From: Thauera carbonicopians
Lineage (GTDB): Bacteria > Pseudomonadota > Gammaproteobacteria > Burkholderiales > Rhodocyclaceae
Length of the DNA: 64,000 nucleotides
Direction of reading: 5' to 3'
Assembly: GCF_025699485.1 (NCBI RefSeq)
Contig: NZ_JANUXN010000002.1
Location: 248,001 to 312,000, forward strand
The notes beneath the pieces are model-generated. The model had not been told where the DNA came from. It did no database searches and saw nothing but the letters and a program-made list of their open reading frames with translations. Made by a program: the position numbers and the translations under genes. The stretch's first letter is position 1; each line of letters opens with the position of its first letter. Shown here piece after piece: positions 36,570 through 47,483 of this stretch.

Positions 36570-38495
36570 TCAAGGCAGCGCGGGCAGGCTGCCCGGCGCC
36601 CAGCGGAACTGGTTCCGGCCGGCGTTCTTGGCGACGTACATCGCCGTGTCGGCCAGGTTCAGCAGGAGGGCGGCCTCGGTGCCGTGTACCGGATGCACGG
36701 CGGCACCGACGCTGGCCGAAACGCGGATGGCGGTTCCGGCTTCCAGGCCGAAGGGCGTGGCCAGCGCATCGATGATCTTCCGTGCCACGGCTTCGCAGTC
36801 TGCAGCCTTGCCCAGCGAGGCCAGCACGACGCCGAATTCGTCGCCGCCGAAGCGCGCCACGGTGTCCTCGGCGCGGACGCAGCTCTGCAGGCGCCGGCCG
36901 ACCTCGCACAGCAACCGGTCGCCGGTCGCGTGGCCGAGCTTGTCGTTGACCTCCTTGAAGCCGTCCAGGTCGATGTACAGGATGCCGGCAAGCCCGCCAT
37001 GGCGGCGCGCCGATTCCAGCACCTGGTCGAAGCGGTCCATGAACATCAGGCGGTTGGGCAGGCCGGTCAGCGGATCGTGCAGGGCCGCGTGCGAGAGCCG
37101 TTCCTCGAGTTCCTTGCGGGCGGTGATGTCCTGCGTGACCGCGACCAGGAACCTGGCCCGGCCGTCGGCGCCGGTGACCGCGCTGAGCGCTTCGCAGACC
37201 CAGAGGATGGAGCCGTCCTTGCGCCGGTAGGTCTTCTCGATTTCGGGGGAGGATGGCGCGAGCGGCGCCGACAGGCCTTGCTGAAGCTGTTGCCGCACGC
37301 GATCTTCCTCGTGCCTGTCGCCCAGGTCGAAGATCGTGCGCGTGTGCAGCTCTTCCTGGCTGTAGCCGAGCATCCGGCAGAATTTTTCGTTGGCACCGAT
37401 GATGCGCCCGTCGGCGGCGATGTGGGCGATGCCCATCGCCGCCTGGTGGAAGGTCGCCCGGAACAGGGCTTCGCTGGCCCGCACGGCACTGACGGCGTTG
37501 CGCTGGCGTGCCAGCATCAGGATCAGCAGGCAGGCGAAGGTCAGCAGCGCCAGCGTGGCGCCGCCCGCCATCAGCAGATAGCTGTTTTCCCGGTGCCGGG
37601 TCGGTGCGAGCTCGTCTTCGTAGGCCGTGCCCACGGTCACCATCAAGGGGTAGTCTGTCATGGTCCGGTAGCTGACGATGCGCGCCACGCCGTCGGTGGC
37701 CTTGCCGTCGTCGACGAAGCCGCCTTCGGACTGCTCCCGGCGGCGCTGGAACCAGGCGAGGGAAGTGGCGTCCAGGCCGAATTCGTTGTGGCTGCCGGTC
37801 GTTCTGCTCAGCACTCCGCCATCGAGCTTGCCCAGTTCCAGCAGGCCTTGCTGCCCGAGGTCGGCTTGGAGATAGAAGTCGGTGAAATCGGTCGGCGGCA
37901 CCGACATCACGACGACGCCGCCGAAGCTGCCGTCCGGACGCGAGATGCGCAGCGACATCGGAATCTGCCAGTGCCTGGAAACGCGGCCGAGAACCGGCTG
38001 GCTGATGAACAGCGTGTCTTCCCCCGGCGTGCGCTGGGCGATGAAGAACTCGCGGTCGGCGTAGTTGATGGCGTTGCTGGCCAGGCGGCTGGTGCTGCTG
38101 AGGATGTCGCCGTTTTCGCTCACCACGCTGACGATGCTGAACGAGGTTTCGCGGATGAGTTGCTGGTCGATCAGCTCACGCAGGTCGACGGCCGGGCCCT
38201 GCTGCTGATAGCGGTCGCGCACGAACACCGCGACCTGCTCGGCCGCTTTCAGCGTGCGGAAGACCTGTTGCTCGAAGGCGATCGCGAGGTTCGAGTTGGA
38301 CTTCATCGCCGCTGCCACGGCCTGGTCGCGCTCGAAGGCGATCCGCTGCAGCGTGATCAGCCACAGCGCCAAGACGGCGAGCAGGCAGGCCGCCGCGATC
38401 GCGGCATTCAGCGGCCTGATGCGGCACCTGTGCGAGGGGTCGCCTGCTGGCGGAGGTTCACCATCGCCGCGCTCGGCAGGCTGAGTGGAGGTCAT
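36570..38495 (-). CDS. Diguanylate cyclase with periplasmic Cache sensor and PAS domain
   Basis: 641 residues. Membrane helix about 30-50, periplasmic double-Cache-like region (about 55-300), second helix about 305-327, PAS (about 335-460, RATFHQAAMGIAHIAADGRI, RRKDGSILWVCEALSAV) and a GGDEF domain (about 470-635). The catalytic loop is canonical, ARFGGDEFGVVL, and an inhibitory RxxD site (RAED) lies five residues before it. No EAL domain, so it makes cyclic di-GMP and is feedback inhibited. Downstream of ribA on the same strand with a 28-base gap. Confidence 0.93.
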   Translation of the reverse strand: MTSTQPAERGDGEPPPAGDPSHRCRIRPLNAAIAAACLLAVLALWLITLQRIAFERDQAVAAAMKSNSNLAIAFEQQVFRTLKAAEQVAVFVRDRYQQQGPAVDLRELIDQQLIRETSFSIVSVVSENGDILSSTSRLASNAINYADREFFIAQRTPGEDTLFISQPVLGRVSRHWQIPMSLRISRPDGSFGGVVVMSVPPTDFTDFYLQADLGQQGLLELGKLDGGVLSRTTGSHNEFGLDATSLAWFQRRREQSEGGFVDDGKATDGVARIVSYRTMTDYPLMVTVGTAYEDELAPTRHRENSYLLMAGGATLALLTFACLLILMLARQRNAVSAVRASEALFRATFHQAAMGIAHIAADGRIIGANEKFCRMLGYSQEELHTRTIFDLGDRHEEDRVRQQLQQGLSAPLAPSSPEIEKTYRRKDGSILWVCEALSAVTGADGRARFLVAVTQDITARKELEERLSHAALHDPLTGLPNRLMFMDRFDQVLESARRHGGLAGILYIDLDGFKEVNDKLGHATGDRLLCEVGRRLQSCVRAEDTVARFGGDEFGVVLASLGKAADCEAVARKIIDALATPFGLEAGTAIRVSASVGAAVHPVHGTEAALLLNLADTAMYVAKNAGRNQFRWAPGSLPALP

Positions 38496-38523
38496 CGTGC
38501 TCCCCTTCGGCGACGTGCCGGTT

Positions 38524-39681
38524 TCAGTCGCGTGCGGCTGCTTCGGGGGACGGCAGGCTCTCGGGCTGCTGCGACGCAGGCTCGTCCTGCTCGTCGAGCA
38601 GATCGTGCAGCCAGTGTCCGTGGCGTGCGGCCTTGGTCGCCAGATAGCGCTGATTCTGCCGGGTGACCTCGCCGTAGATCGCCTGCCGCGCGGTGACCTT
38701 GATGCCGGCGCGCTGCAGCGCCTCGACCTTGCTGGGGTTGTTGGTCAGCAGCAGGATGCGCGAGACGCCGAGCTGCTCCAGCATTTCGTGGGCGACGCGG
38801 AAGTTGCGCTCGTCCTTCGAGAAGCCGATCGTCTGGTCGGCGTCGATGGTGTCCAGGCCTTCGTCCTGCAGGCCGTAGGCGCGCAGCTTGTTGGCGAGGC
38901 CGATGCCGCGCCCTTCCTGCGACAGGTAGAGCAGCACGCCGCCGCCCTGGGCGTTGATCGCGGCCACGCCGCGGCGCAGCTGTTCGCCGCAGTCGCAGCG
39001 CAGGCTGCCGAACAGGTCGCCGGTAAGGCAGGACGAATGCAGGCGCACCGGCACGTCCTCCGGCCACATGGCGGGGTCGCCGATGACGACGGCGACGTGT
39101 TCATGGACGCCGTCGGCCTCGCGGAACAGCACGAAGCGGCTGTGCTCGGCTTCGGCCAGCGGCACGCGGGCCTCGCTGATGCGGTTCAGCGCGCCGGGGC
39201 CGCCGGCACCGAGCTGCAGCGCGATGTCGGCATCAACCACCAGCAGGTTGCCGTTCGCCACTTCGACTTTCACCTGCGCGGCCTGTGCGGCGGTGACGTC
39301 GCAGGCGACGGCGGCGGGCACCAGCAGTGCATGCGACAGCAGGCGGATCGCCGCCCGGTCGGCCTTGCCTGCGGGCGCGTGGTGGGCGCCGGCAGGCAGG
39401 CGGGCATCGCGCCTGCTGGCCAGCTCGTGCAGGCCCTTGCTGTCGGGCAGCGGGGCCAGCGAGACGGCGGCCGGTTGTTCGGTGTCGCCGAAGCCGAGCG
39501 CCGCCATGCGGTGGCTGGACAGCACGAGACGGGGCAGGCTGCCGCCGAGCGCCTGCAGTTCGGCCAGCGCCTTGTCGTCCAGGCCTTCGACGGCCTGGAT
39601 CAGGGTGGTGCTGCCGTTGTCGCGCACGAGGATGGGGAGGCCGCGTCGCAGGTCGAAGATGGCGCGTTCGGCTTGGCGCAT
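38524..39681 (-). CDS. ribA: GTP cyclohydrolase II (long form)
   Basis: 385 residues. The C-terminal ~200 residues are a full RibA domain: VPVRLHSSCLTGDLFGSLRC, then DCGEQLRRGV with the three zinc cysteines, LLYLSQEGRGIGLANKLRAY and LLLTNNPSKVEALQRAGI. This opens GTP to start riboflavin synthesis. The N-terminal ~180 residues begin AERAIFDLRRGLPILVRDNG, which echoes the start of a RibB (DHBP synthase) domain, but the RibB catalytic acidic loop (DDEDRENEGD) is absent. The extension is therefore probably structural or decayed. No FMN riboswitch is seen in its 183-base leader. Confidence 0.9.
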   Translation of the reverse strand: MRQAERAIFDLRRGLPILVRDNGSTTLIQAVEGLDDKALAELQALGGSLPRLVLSSHRMAALGFGDTEQPAAVSLAPLPDSKGLHELASRRDARLPAGAHHAPAGKADRAAIRLLSHALLVPAAVACDVTAAQAAQVKVEVANGNLLVVDADIALQLGAGGPGALNRISEARVPLAEAEHSRFVLFREADGVHEHVAVVIGDPAMWPEDVPVRLHSSCLTGDLFGSLRCDCGEQLRRGVAAINAQGGGVLLYLSQEGRGIGLANKLRAYGLQDEGLDTIDADQTIGFSKDERNFRVAHEMLEQLGVSRILLLTNNPSKVEALQRAGIKVTARQAIYGEVTRQNQRYLATKAARHGHWLHDLLDEQDEPASQQPESLPSPEAAARD

Positions 39682-39864
39682 CGGTTGTTCTCCGGTCGGG
39701 TATCAGATTCGTTGTGAGGCGCGCGCACTCGAGGGCCTGTCGCGGGCGTCGAGAGTGAGCCGGTTCCAGATTGGGGCGGATTCGTATTTTGCAATGCCAG
39801 CGCGTCCGCGGCATCGACGGATCCGCGCATCGCGGTATTTCGGATACGGAGGCTGAGCCATGTT

Positions 39865-40941
39865 TCAGCCGCCGATGTAGGACATCTCGATCTTGCGCAG
39901 CGCCGCGGTCTCGGCGGTGCGGATCTCGGAGTAGCGGTCCTCGCGCTGCTGCCATACCTGGGCAATCGCGGCGTCGAGGCGGGCATCGTCCGCGTTCGCG
40001 CGCAGCAGGCCGCGCAGGTCGTGGCCCTGCTGGGCGAACAGGCAGGTATAGAGCTTGCCTTCGGTCGACAGCCGGATGCGGGTACAGGACGAACAGAAGG
40101 CCTGCGTCACCGACGAGATCACGCCGATCTCGCCGGCGCCGTCCTTGTAGCGCCAGCGCTGGGCGACTTCGCCGGTGTAGTTGGGCGACACCGGCTCCAG
40201 CGGATGGAGGCGGTCGATGCGGGCGACGACTTCGCGCGAGGGCAGCACCTCGTCCATCTTCCAGCCGTTGGAGGCGCCGACGTCCATGAACTCGATGAAG
40301 CGCAGGATGTGGCCGCTGTGGCGGAAGTGCGCCGCCATCGCCTCGATGTCGCCGTCGTTGGTGCCGCGCTTGACCACCATGTTGATCTTGATCGGGCCGA
40401 GGCCGGCATCGCTGGCCGCGGCGATGCCTTCCAGCACTTTCTCCACCGGGTAGTCGGCGTCGTTCATGCGGCGGAACAGGGCGTCGTCGAGCGCATCCAG
40501 GCTGACGGTGACGCGGTTCAGACCGGCGTCCCTGAGGCGACGGGCCATCTTCGGCAGCAGCACGCCGTTGGTCGTCAGCGTGACCTCGACGCCGTCGAGC
40601 CGGGCGAGCATCTCGATGAGGTTTTCCAGGTGCTTGCGCAGCAGCGGCTCGCCGCCGGTGATGCGGATCTTGCGCACGCCGCGGGCGACGAACAGCCGCG
40701 CCACGCGCAGGATTTCCTCGAAGCTGAGCAGCTCGCGCCGCGGCAGGAAGGCGTAGTCGTCGCCGAACACTTCGCGTGGCATGCAGTAGATGCAGCGGAA
40801 GTTGCAGCGGTCGGTGACCGAGATGCGCAGGTCGCGCATGCTGCGCCCGCGGCGGTCGAATACGGCACCGTCAGCCGGAGCCTGTGCCGCCCTGTCGGGC
40901 GGCAAGGGGAGCGTGGCGTCGTGGATGGGGATGACTTTCAT
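39865..40941 (-). CDS. moaA: GTP 3',8-cyclase MoaA (molybdenum cofactor synthesis)
   Basis: 358 residues, radical SAM enzyme. N-terminal cluster motif C46-x3-C50-x2-C53 in [13 protein letters not shown]-terminal cluster in [20 protein letters not shown]; the essential GG end in EMSYIGG. Makes cyclic GTP intermediate for molybdopterin. Other moa genes are not in the window. The N-terminal 30 residues ([20 protein letters not shown]) are a poorly conserved lead; an internal start near 35 would lose nothing catalytic. No molybdenum-cofactor riboswitch is recognised in the leader. Confidence 0.96.
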   Translation of the reverse strand: MKVIPIHDATLPLPPDRAAQAPADGAVFDRRGRSMRDLRISVTDRCNFRCIYCMPREVFGDDYAFLPRRELLSFEEILRVARLFVARGVRKIRITGGEPLLRKHLENLIEMLARLDGVEVTLTTNGVLLPKMARRLRDAGLNRVTVSLDALDDALFRRMNDADYPVEKVLEGIAAASDAGLGPIKINMVVKRGTNDGDIEAMAAHFRHSGHILRFIEFMDVGASNGWKMDEVLPSREVVARIDRLHPLEPVSPNYTGEVAQRWRYKDGAGEIGVISSVTQAFCSSCTRIRLSTEGKLYTCLFAQQGHDLRGLLRANADDARLDAAIAQVWQQREDRYSEIRTAETAALRKIEMSYIGG

Positions 40942-41102
40942 GTGCGGCCGCTGTTCGGAGTGTGCGGATTATCGGCAGTGGCGCAGCGCGGCGCAAGGAA
41001 GGCTGTCGGGGTGCGACGCCCGGGGAGTGCCGCCGGGACGGGCCCGAGCCACGGTGTATCATTCGGCTCCGGATCGAATCCGGCTTCTGGAGAATGACAA
41101 CA

Positions 41103-43544
41103 ATGGCCGAACCCGTGGCCCTGCCGGCATCGGCACTGCGTACCTATTGCGACCCAGCCTGCTTCACCTTCGACACCACTGAATCCCTCGACGATCCATC
41201 CGGCGGCCACGCCGGTGACCTCGGCCAGGCGCGCGCCGTCGAGGCAATCAGGTTCGGCCTCGCCATGGGCCACAGCGGCTACCACGTGTTCGTGCTGGGC
41301 GAGCCGGGCAGCGGCAAGCATGCCACCACCTTCCGCCTGCTGCGCGAACGCGCGGCGACCGAACCGGTGCCGCCGGACCTGTGCTACCTGCACAACTTCG
41401 ACGAGGCGCTGAAGCCCAGGCTGCTCGCGTTGCCGGCCGGCCGCGGCGCCGCGCTGCGCAGCCACATGCAGACCTTCATTCGCGAACTCGGCCCGGCGCT
41501 GGGCGCGGCGCTCGACAGCGAGGCCCACAGCGAGCGCGTCGAGGCGCTGCAGAATGCCCACAAGGCGCGTGAGGACGGCGCGCTGCGCGAGCTTGGCGAA
41601 GCCTGCGGCGCGGAGTCGATCTCGCTGCTGCAAACGCCTGAAGGCTTCGTCTTCGCGCCCACGCGCGAGGGCGAGGTGATGTCGCCCGAAGCTTTCGAGG
41701 CGCTGCCCGAGGAGGAACGCAAGGCCATCGAGGCGCGCGTCACCGCCTGGAGCGAAAAGCTCGAAGACCTGCTCAACGACTTTCCCGGCTGGCGCAAGGC
41801 GGTGCGCGAATCGATCGAGCGCGCCGAAACCGAAGTGCTGGGGCCGGCGGTGTCGCACCTGCTGCGCGAAGTGCGCGAAGCCCACGCCGACCTGCCCGAA
41901 GTGCTCGCCTTTCTGGATGCTGTGCACAAGGATGTGCTTGACAGCGCGATCCGGGGCACCATGCTCGACGAGATGGACGAGGACGCCACCGAGTCCGAGG
42001 AGGCAGCCCGTTACCAGCGCTACCAGGTCAAGCTGCTGGTCGATCATTCGGCTTCGCAGGGGGCGCCGGTGGTGTTCGAGAACAACCCCGGCTACGGCAA
42101 CCTGATCGGCCGCATCGAACACGTCGTGCAGCAGGGCAACCAGGTCACCCATTTCAACCTGATCCGCGCCGGTGCACTGCACCGCGCCAACGGCGGCTAC
42201 CTGGTGCTCGACGCCGAACGCCTGTTGACCCAGCCTTACGCCTGGGAAGGCCTGAAGCGCTGCCTGCGCGCGGGCGAGATCCGCATCGAGCCGCCGGCCG
42301 AGGCCCAGGGCTGGAGCGGCGCGTTGACGCTGGAGCCGGAGGCGGTGCCGAGCGCGCTGAAAGTGGTGCTGATCGGCGACCGCGACATCTACTACCTGCT
42401 GATGGACAACGACCCGGAGTTCGCCGACCTGTTCAAGGTCGCGGCCGACTTCGACGACGACCTGCCGCGCACGCCCGACAACGAATGCGAGTACGCCCGG
42501 CTGATGGCGCTGCTGGTGCGCAGCGCCAAGCTGCTGCCGGTCGACCGCAGCGGCGTCGCGCGGCTGGTGGAGGAGGGCGCGCGCCTGGCCGAGGATGCCG
42601 GCCGGCTGTCGCTGAACACCCGCGCGCTGTCCGACCTGATGCGCGAAGCCGACCATCAGGCCCGCTTGAAGGGCCTGGCCGCCACCGGCCGCGCCGAAGT
42701 TGAGGCTGCGCTCGAAGCACGCGCGCGGCGCTGCAACCGCTACCCGTCCCGCGTGCGCGAATCCATCCTCGACGGTACGACGCTGATCTCCACCGACGGC
42801 GAGCGCGCCGGCCAGATCAACGGCCTGGTGGTGGTCGAGCTGGCGGGCGAGCGCTTCGGCCATCCGGTGCGGATCACCGCGACGGTGCGCATGGGCGAAG
42901 GCGACGTGGTCGACATCGAGCGCGAGACCGAACTGGGCGGCGCCATCCACTCCAAGGGCGTGCTGATCCTGTCCGCTTTCCTCGCCGCACGCTACGCCCG
43001 CCACCAGCCGATGTCGCTGTCGGCCAGCCTGGTGTTCGAGCAGTCGTATGCGCCGGTCGAAGGTGATTCGGCGTCGCTGGCCGAACTATGTGCGCTGCTG
43101 TCGGCGCTGACGCAGATTCCGATCCAGCAGCGTTTCGCCATCACCGGTTCGGTGAACCAGTTTGGCGAAGTGCAGGTGATCGGCGGCGTCAACGAGAAGA
43201 TCGAAGGCTTCTACGACCTGTGCATGGCGCGCGGACTGGACGGCAGCCACGGCGTCGTCATCCCCGCGGCCAGCGTGCGCCACCTGATGCTGCGCGAGGA
43301 CGTGGTGCAGGCGGCGGCGCAGGGCCTGTTCCACATCCATGCGGTGAAGACGGTCGATGAGGCGATGAGCGTGCTGACCGGCGTGGAAGCGGGCGAACCC
43401 GACGCCAAGGGCGTGATCCCCAAAGGCACGCTGAACCACAAGGTCGCCGCCGTGCTGGCCGAGATGACTGCTGCGCGCCACGCCCATGCCGATGCGGATG
43501 GCGCAGTGGGTTCGCGCCAGCATCGCCGGCGCCACAGCGTCTGA
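41103..43544 (+). CDS. ATP-dependent protease, Lon family (LonB/YcbZ-like)
   Basis: 813 residues. N-terminal AAA+ module (Walker A GEPGSGKHATT near 63-73, large helical insertion about 170-300, YLVLDAERLL Walker B-like) and a C-terminal Lon protease domain with catalytic dyad S656 (EGDSASLAELCALLSALTQI) and K699 (GGVNEKIEGFYDLC). No membrane segment, unlike archaeal LonB, and no Lon N-terminal LAN domain. This is the stand-alone YcbZ/LonP-like group of proteobacteria, of uncertain substrate. Start ATG 41103 is about 10 bases from GGAG; ATG 41094 is too close to it. Confidence 0.92.
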   Translation: MAEPVALPASALRTYCDPACFTFDTTESLDDPSGGHAGDLGQARAVEAIRFGLAMGHSGYHVFVLGEPGSGKHATTFRLLRERAATEPVPPDLCYLHNFDEALKPRLLALPAGRGAALRSHMQTFIRELGPALGAALDSEAHSERVEALQNAHKAREDGALRELGEACGAESISLLQTPEGFVFAPTREGEVMSPEAFEALPEEERKAIEARVTAWSEKLEDLLNDFPGWRKAVRESIERAETEVLGPAVSHLLREVREAHADLPEVLAFLDAVHKDVLDSAIRGTMLDEMDEDATESEEAARYQRYQVKLLVDHSASQGAPVVFENNPGYGNLIGRIEHVVQQGNQVTHFNLIRAGALHRANGGYLVLDAERLLTQPYAWEGLKRCLRAGEIRIEPPAEAQGWSGALTLEPEAVPSALKVVLIGDRDIYYLLMDNDPEFADLFKVAADFDDDLPRTPDNECEYARLMALLVRSAKLLPVDRSGVARLVEEGARLAEDAGRLSLNTRALSDLMREADHQARLKGLAATGRAEVEAALEARARRCNRYPSRVRESILDGTTLISTDGERAGQINGLVVVELAGERFGHPVRITATVRMGEGDVVDIERETELGGAIHSKGVLILSAFLAARYARHQPMSLSASLVFEQSYAPVEGDSASLAELCALLSALTQIPIQQRFAITGSVNQFGEVQVIGGVNEKIEGFYDLCMARGLDGSHGVVIPAASVRHLMLREDVVQAAAQGLFHIHAVKTVDEAMSVLTGVEAGEPDAKGVIPKGTLNHKVAAVLAEMTAARHAHADADGAVGSRQHRRRHSV

Positions 43545-43557
43545 GGCAGGGCGCGCG

Positions 43558-44253
43558 TCAGGGCAGGGGAAAGGGCAGCAGCTCCGCGCCGCCCGCCGCA
43601 GGGATGCAGCGGGCGTGGGCGAAGTCGTAGTCGGCGATGCGGATCAACTTGCCGCCGATTTCCCCGCTGGCGTAGCCGAGCAGGCTGATGCGGGTGATGC
43701 GCAGCCGCAGCGCGTCGGCGGGCGCGAATGCCGCCAGCCGGGCATGGACGGCATCCAGCGGCCAGGTGCCGCCATACAGTCCCACGGTGATGTGCGGGCG
43801 GTAGTCGGTGTGCGCCGGCAACTGCGGAGCAAGGTTCAGGCAGGCATGCAGGCCTTCGACGTGCCGGCCGCCGTCATGGACGGCGAGATAGGGCGCGGAG
43901 CTGAAGCCGTCCAGCGCGCCGATTTCGATGTCGAAGGCCCTGGGCTGCAATCCCTTCAATGCATCGATCTGGCGGTGCAGCAGTTCGGCGCCGAAGTCGT
44001 CGTTGTGCACCGGTGCCGGACTGGGAAAGCCGCACAGGCCGACGGTGATGTGCGGCTGGCGCAGATAGCCGTCCAGCAGCAGCCCGGACAGATGTCGCTG
44101 GGCCGCGGCCACGCGCCGGCGTACTGGCGCCGCATCGACGTCCAGCGCCCACAGCAGGTAGTAGGGGCGGCCCAGATGCCATTCGCCGAAGTCGCGGCGA
44201 ACGTTGCGGATCGTCGTGTTCGACACCGGCGGCAGGTCGTGGGAGAAGGGCAT
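43558..44253 (-). CDS. 2'-5' RNA ligase family / 2H phosphoesterase-like protein
   Basis: 231 residues. Two H-x-T motifs of the 2H superfamily are present: QPHITVGLCGFP near 65-75 and RPHITVGLYGGTW near 150-160. These build the active site of RNA ligase-like 2',3'-cyclic phosphodiesterases (ThpR/LigT). It is longer than ThpR (about 180) with extra sequence between the motifs (DDFGAELLHRQIDALKGLQP). Cytoplasmic. Substrate unknown. Converges on the Lon-like gene with 13 bases between stops. Confidence 0.82.
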   Translation of the reverse strand: MPFSHDLPPVSNTTIRNVRRDFGEWHLGRPYYLLWALDVDAAPVRRRVAAAQRHLSGLLLDGYLRQPHITVGLCGFPSPAPVHNDDFGAELLHRQIDALKGLQPRAFDIEIGALDGFSSAPYLAVHDGGRHVEGLHACLNLAPQLPAHTDYRPHITVGLYGGTWPLDAVHARLAAFAPADALRLRITRISLLGYASGEIGGKLIRIADYDFAHARCIPAAGGAELLPFPLP

Positions 44254-44297
44254 GGAGGAGGGCCGCCTCTACTTTTCTGAACAAACAGCACAAGCTC

Positions 44298-44410
44298 TCG
44301 CAGGAGCGGCTTCAGCTGGGGGCGCCGAGCCGGGGGCGCCTAGCCGCGAATGCAGGCCTGATCGGGAAGGGCCGCTATCGCAGCTCTGTTCGCGGCTGAG
44401 GCCGCTCCTA
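44298..44410. repeat. REP-like intergenic palindromic element, copy B
   Basis: The left arm AGGAGCGGCTTCAGCT (44302-44317) and right arm GGCTGAGGCCGCTCCT (44394-44409) pair at 14 of 16 positions across about 76 bases of GC-rich sequence. The right arm includes TTCGCGGCTGAGGCCGCTCC, identical to copy A at 26.6 kb. The inside contains GGGGGCGCCGAGCCG and GGGGGCGCCTAGCCG, matching copy A and the slyX tandem repeat. Lies between the RNA-ligase-like gene and fghA. Confidence 0.8.
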
Positions 44411-44414
44411 TGAA

Positions 44415-45263
44415 TTACTTGGCGGCGGTGTTCCCAAGCAGCGCCTGCGCATGATGGCGCAGGTGGTCGCCGATGAAGCTGGCGATGAAGTAGTAGCTGT
44501 GGTCGTAGCCCGGCTGCATGCGCAGTATCAGCGGATGGCCGGCGGCCTCGCAGGCGGCCTGCAGCAGTTGCGGCTTGAGCTGGCCGTCGAGGAATTCGTC
44601 GGCATCGCCCTGATCGACCAGCAGCAGCAGCTTCTCGCCGGCCGAGGCGACCAGTTCCACGCTGTCGTACTGCTTCCAGGCTTCGCGGTTCTCGCCGAGG
44701 TAGTTTGAGAAGACCTTCTCGCCCCAGGGCACCTGTGTCGGTGCGACGATCGGCGAGAAAGCCGACACGCTGCGGTAGCGGCCGGGGTTTTTCAGCGCGA
44801 TGCTCAGCGCGCCGTGCCCGCCCATCGAATGGCCGCTGATGCCGCGCGCGTCACTGGCCGGGAAGCTGGCTTCGACCAGCGCCGGCAGTTCGGTGACGAT
44901 GTAGTCGTACATCCGGTAATGCTGCGCCCAGGGCTGCTCGGTGGCGTTGAGGTAGAAACCCGCGCCCTTGCCGAGATCGTAGCCGTCGGCATCGGCGACG
45001 TCGTCGCCGCGCGGGCTGGTGTCCGGCGCGACGATGATGAGGCCGTGTTCGGCGGCGTAGCGCTGTGCACCGGCCTTGGTGATGAAGTTCTGCTCGGTGC
45101 AGGTCAGGCCGGACAGCCAGTACAGCACCGGCAGCTTCGTACCGCCCGTCGCCTGCGGCGGCAGGTAGACGGCGACGTTCATCTCGCAGCCCAGCACGTC
45201 GGAGCGGTGGCGATAGACGTCCTGCCAGCCGCCGAAGCAGGCGCGGTGTTCGATGCGTTGCAT
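44415..45263 (-). CDS. fghA: S-formylglutathione hydrolase
   Basis: 282 residues, alpha/beta hydrolase of the esterase D family. Catalytic serine in [16 protein letters not shown], oxyanion-hole sequence [20 protein letters not shown], aspartate in [17 protein letters not shown] and histidine in [13 protein letters not shown]. Hydrolyses S-formylglutathione to formate and glutathione, the last step of glutathione-dependent formaldehyde removal in the cytoplasm. It lies 19 bases after frmA and is co-transcribed with it. Confidence 0.95.
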   Translation of the reverse strand: MQRIEHRACFGGWQDVYRHRSDVLGCEMNVAVYLPPQATGGTKLPVLYWLSGLTCTEQNFITKAGAQRYAAEHGLIIVAPDTSPRGDDVADADGYDLGKGAGFYLNATEQPWAQHYRMYDYIVTELPALVEASFPASDARGISGHSMGGHGALSIALKNPGRYRSVSAFSPIVAPTQVPWGEKVFSNYLGENREAWKQYDSVELVASAGEKLLLLVDQGDADEFLDGQLKPQLLQAACEAAGHPLILRMQPGYDHSYYFIASFIGDHLRHHAQALLGNTAAK

Positions 45264-45282
45264 GCTCGCTTCCCCGCTTCGA

Positions 45283-46557
<1,275 letters not shown>

Positions 46558-46564
46558 TCACACG

Positions 46565-47479
46565 ATGCTGAACCGCCTGGAAATGCTGCGGATCTTCTGC
46601 ACCGCGGCCGAAACACGCAACTTCAAGGAGGCGGCGACCCGGCTCGGCGTCTCGCCGCAGGCGGTGACGCGGGCGGTGAAGGAACTCGAAGGCCACGTCG
46701 GTGAACTGCTGTTCCACCGCAACACCCGCCACACCCGCATCACCGAGTTCGGCGAGCAGCTGGCGGCCCGCGCGCGCATCAGTGTCAAGGGCGTGGATGA
46801 GCTGTTCGAGAGAAGCGCAAAGGAGCAGGACAGCGGCCTCGGCGGCCTGGTGCGCATCACCGCGCCGCGCGCCCTGCAGCGCGACTACCTGACACCGGTG
46901 CTGGGCGAACTGTGTGCCGACCATCCGGGGCTGCAGCTGGATCTGCGCCTGTCCGACCAGTTCGTGGATGTGGTGGATGAGCAGATCGACATCGGCGTGC
47001 GGCTGGGCTCGCTGCGCGACAGCCGTTTCGTCGCCCGCGCGGTGGCGCAGGTGCCTTTCCATATCGTCGGCGCGCCCTCGCTGATCGAGCGGGTCGGTTT
47101 ACCGCGGACTTTGCAGGAACTGGCCGAGCGGCCGGCCACTGCCGTCATCGACCCGAACACCGGCAAGCCCTGGGTGTGGTTCCTGGCGCGCGGCCAGCAA
47201 TGGCTGCCGCGCGCGCCGGCCTTCGCTACCGACGATACGCGTGCCGAAGCCGATGCGGTGCTGGCCGGCATCGGCTTCGGTCAATTGGCGGCGCCGCTGG
47301 CCCAGCCTCACCTGCGTGCAGGCAGGCTGGTCGAGGTGCTGCCCGAGTTCCGCCCCGAACCCTGGGGGCTGTCGGTCTATCGCCCCCAGCGCGGGCCGGT
47401 GGCGGCGCGGATCAGGTTGGTATTCGACCGCCTCGTCGAGCATTTCGCTGCCGAGGCGGCATCCTGGCTGCGCGCCTGA
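46565..47479 (+). CDS. LysR family transcriptional regulator (probable regulator of frmA-fghA)
   Basis: 304 residues: N-terminal DNA-binding domain (MLRIFCTAAETRNFKEAATR, LGVSPQAVTRAVKELEGHVG) and a substrate-binding domain (about 90-295) of the DsdC/AaeR-like group (VRITAPRALQRDYLTPVLGE, LRLSDQFVDVVDEQIDIGVR). Divergent from frmA-fghA with a dyad operator between, which suggests it senses formaldehyde stress or a glutathione adduct; this is inference. The stop lies 4 bases before the convergent alx-like gene's stop. Confidence 0.9.
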   Translation: MLNRLEMLRIFCTAAETRNFKEAATRLGVSPQAVTRAVKELEGHVGELLFHRNTRHTRITEFGEQLAARARISVKGVDELFERSAKEQDSGLGGLVRITAPRALQRDYLTPVLGELCADHPGLQLDLRLSDQFVDVVDEQIDIGVRLGSLRDSRFVARAVAQVPFHIVGAPSLIERVGLPRTLQELAERPATAVIDPNTGKPWVWFLARGQQWLPRAPAFATDDTRAEADAVLAGIGFGQLAAPLAQPHLRAGRLVEVLPEFRPEPWGLSVYRPQRGPVAARIRLVFDRLVEHFAAEAASWLRA

Positions 47480-47483
47480 AGCA

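Noticed and set aside
39682..39864. FMN riboswitch upstream of ribA
   Set aside because: The conserved FMN aptamer blocks (AGGGTGAAATTCC, GATGAGAGAAGG types) are absent.
40942..41093. Molybdenum-cofactor riboswitch upstream of moaA
   Set aside because: The leader is short and shows no recognisable aptamer core.
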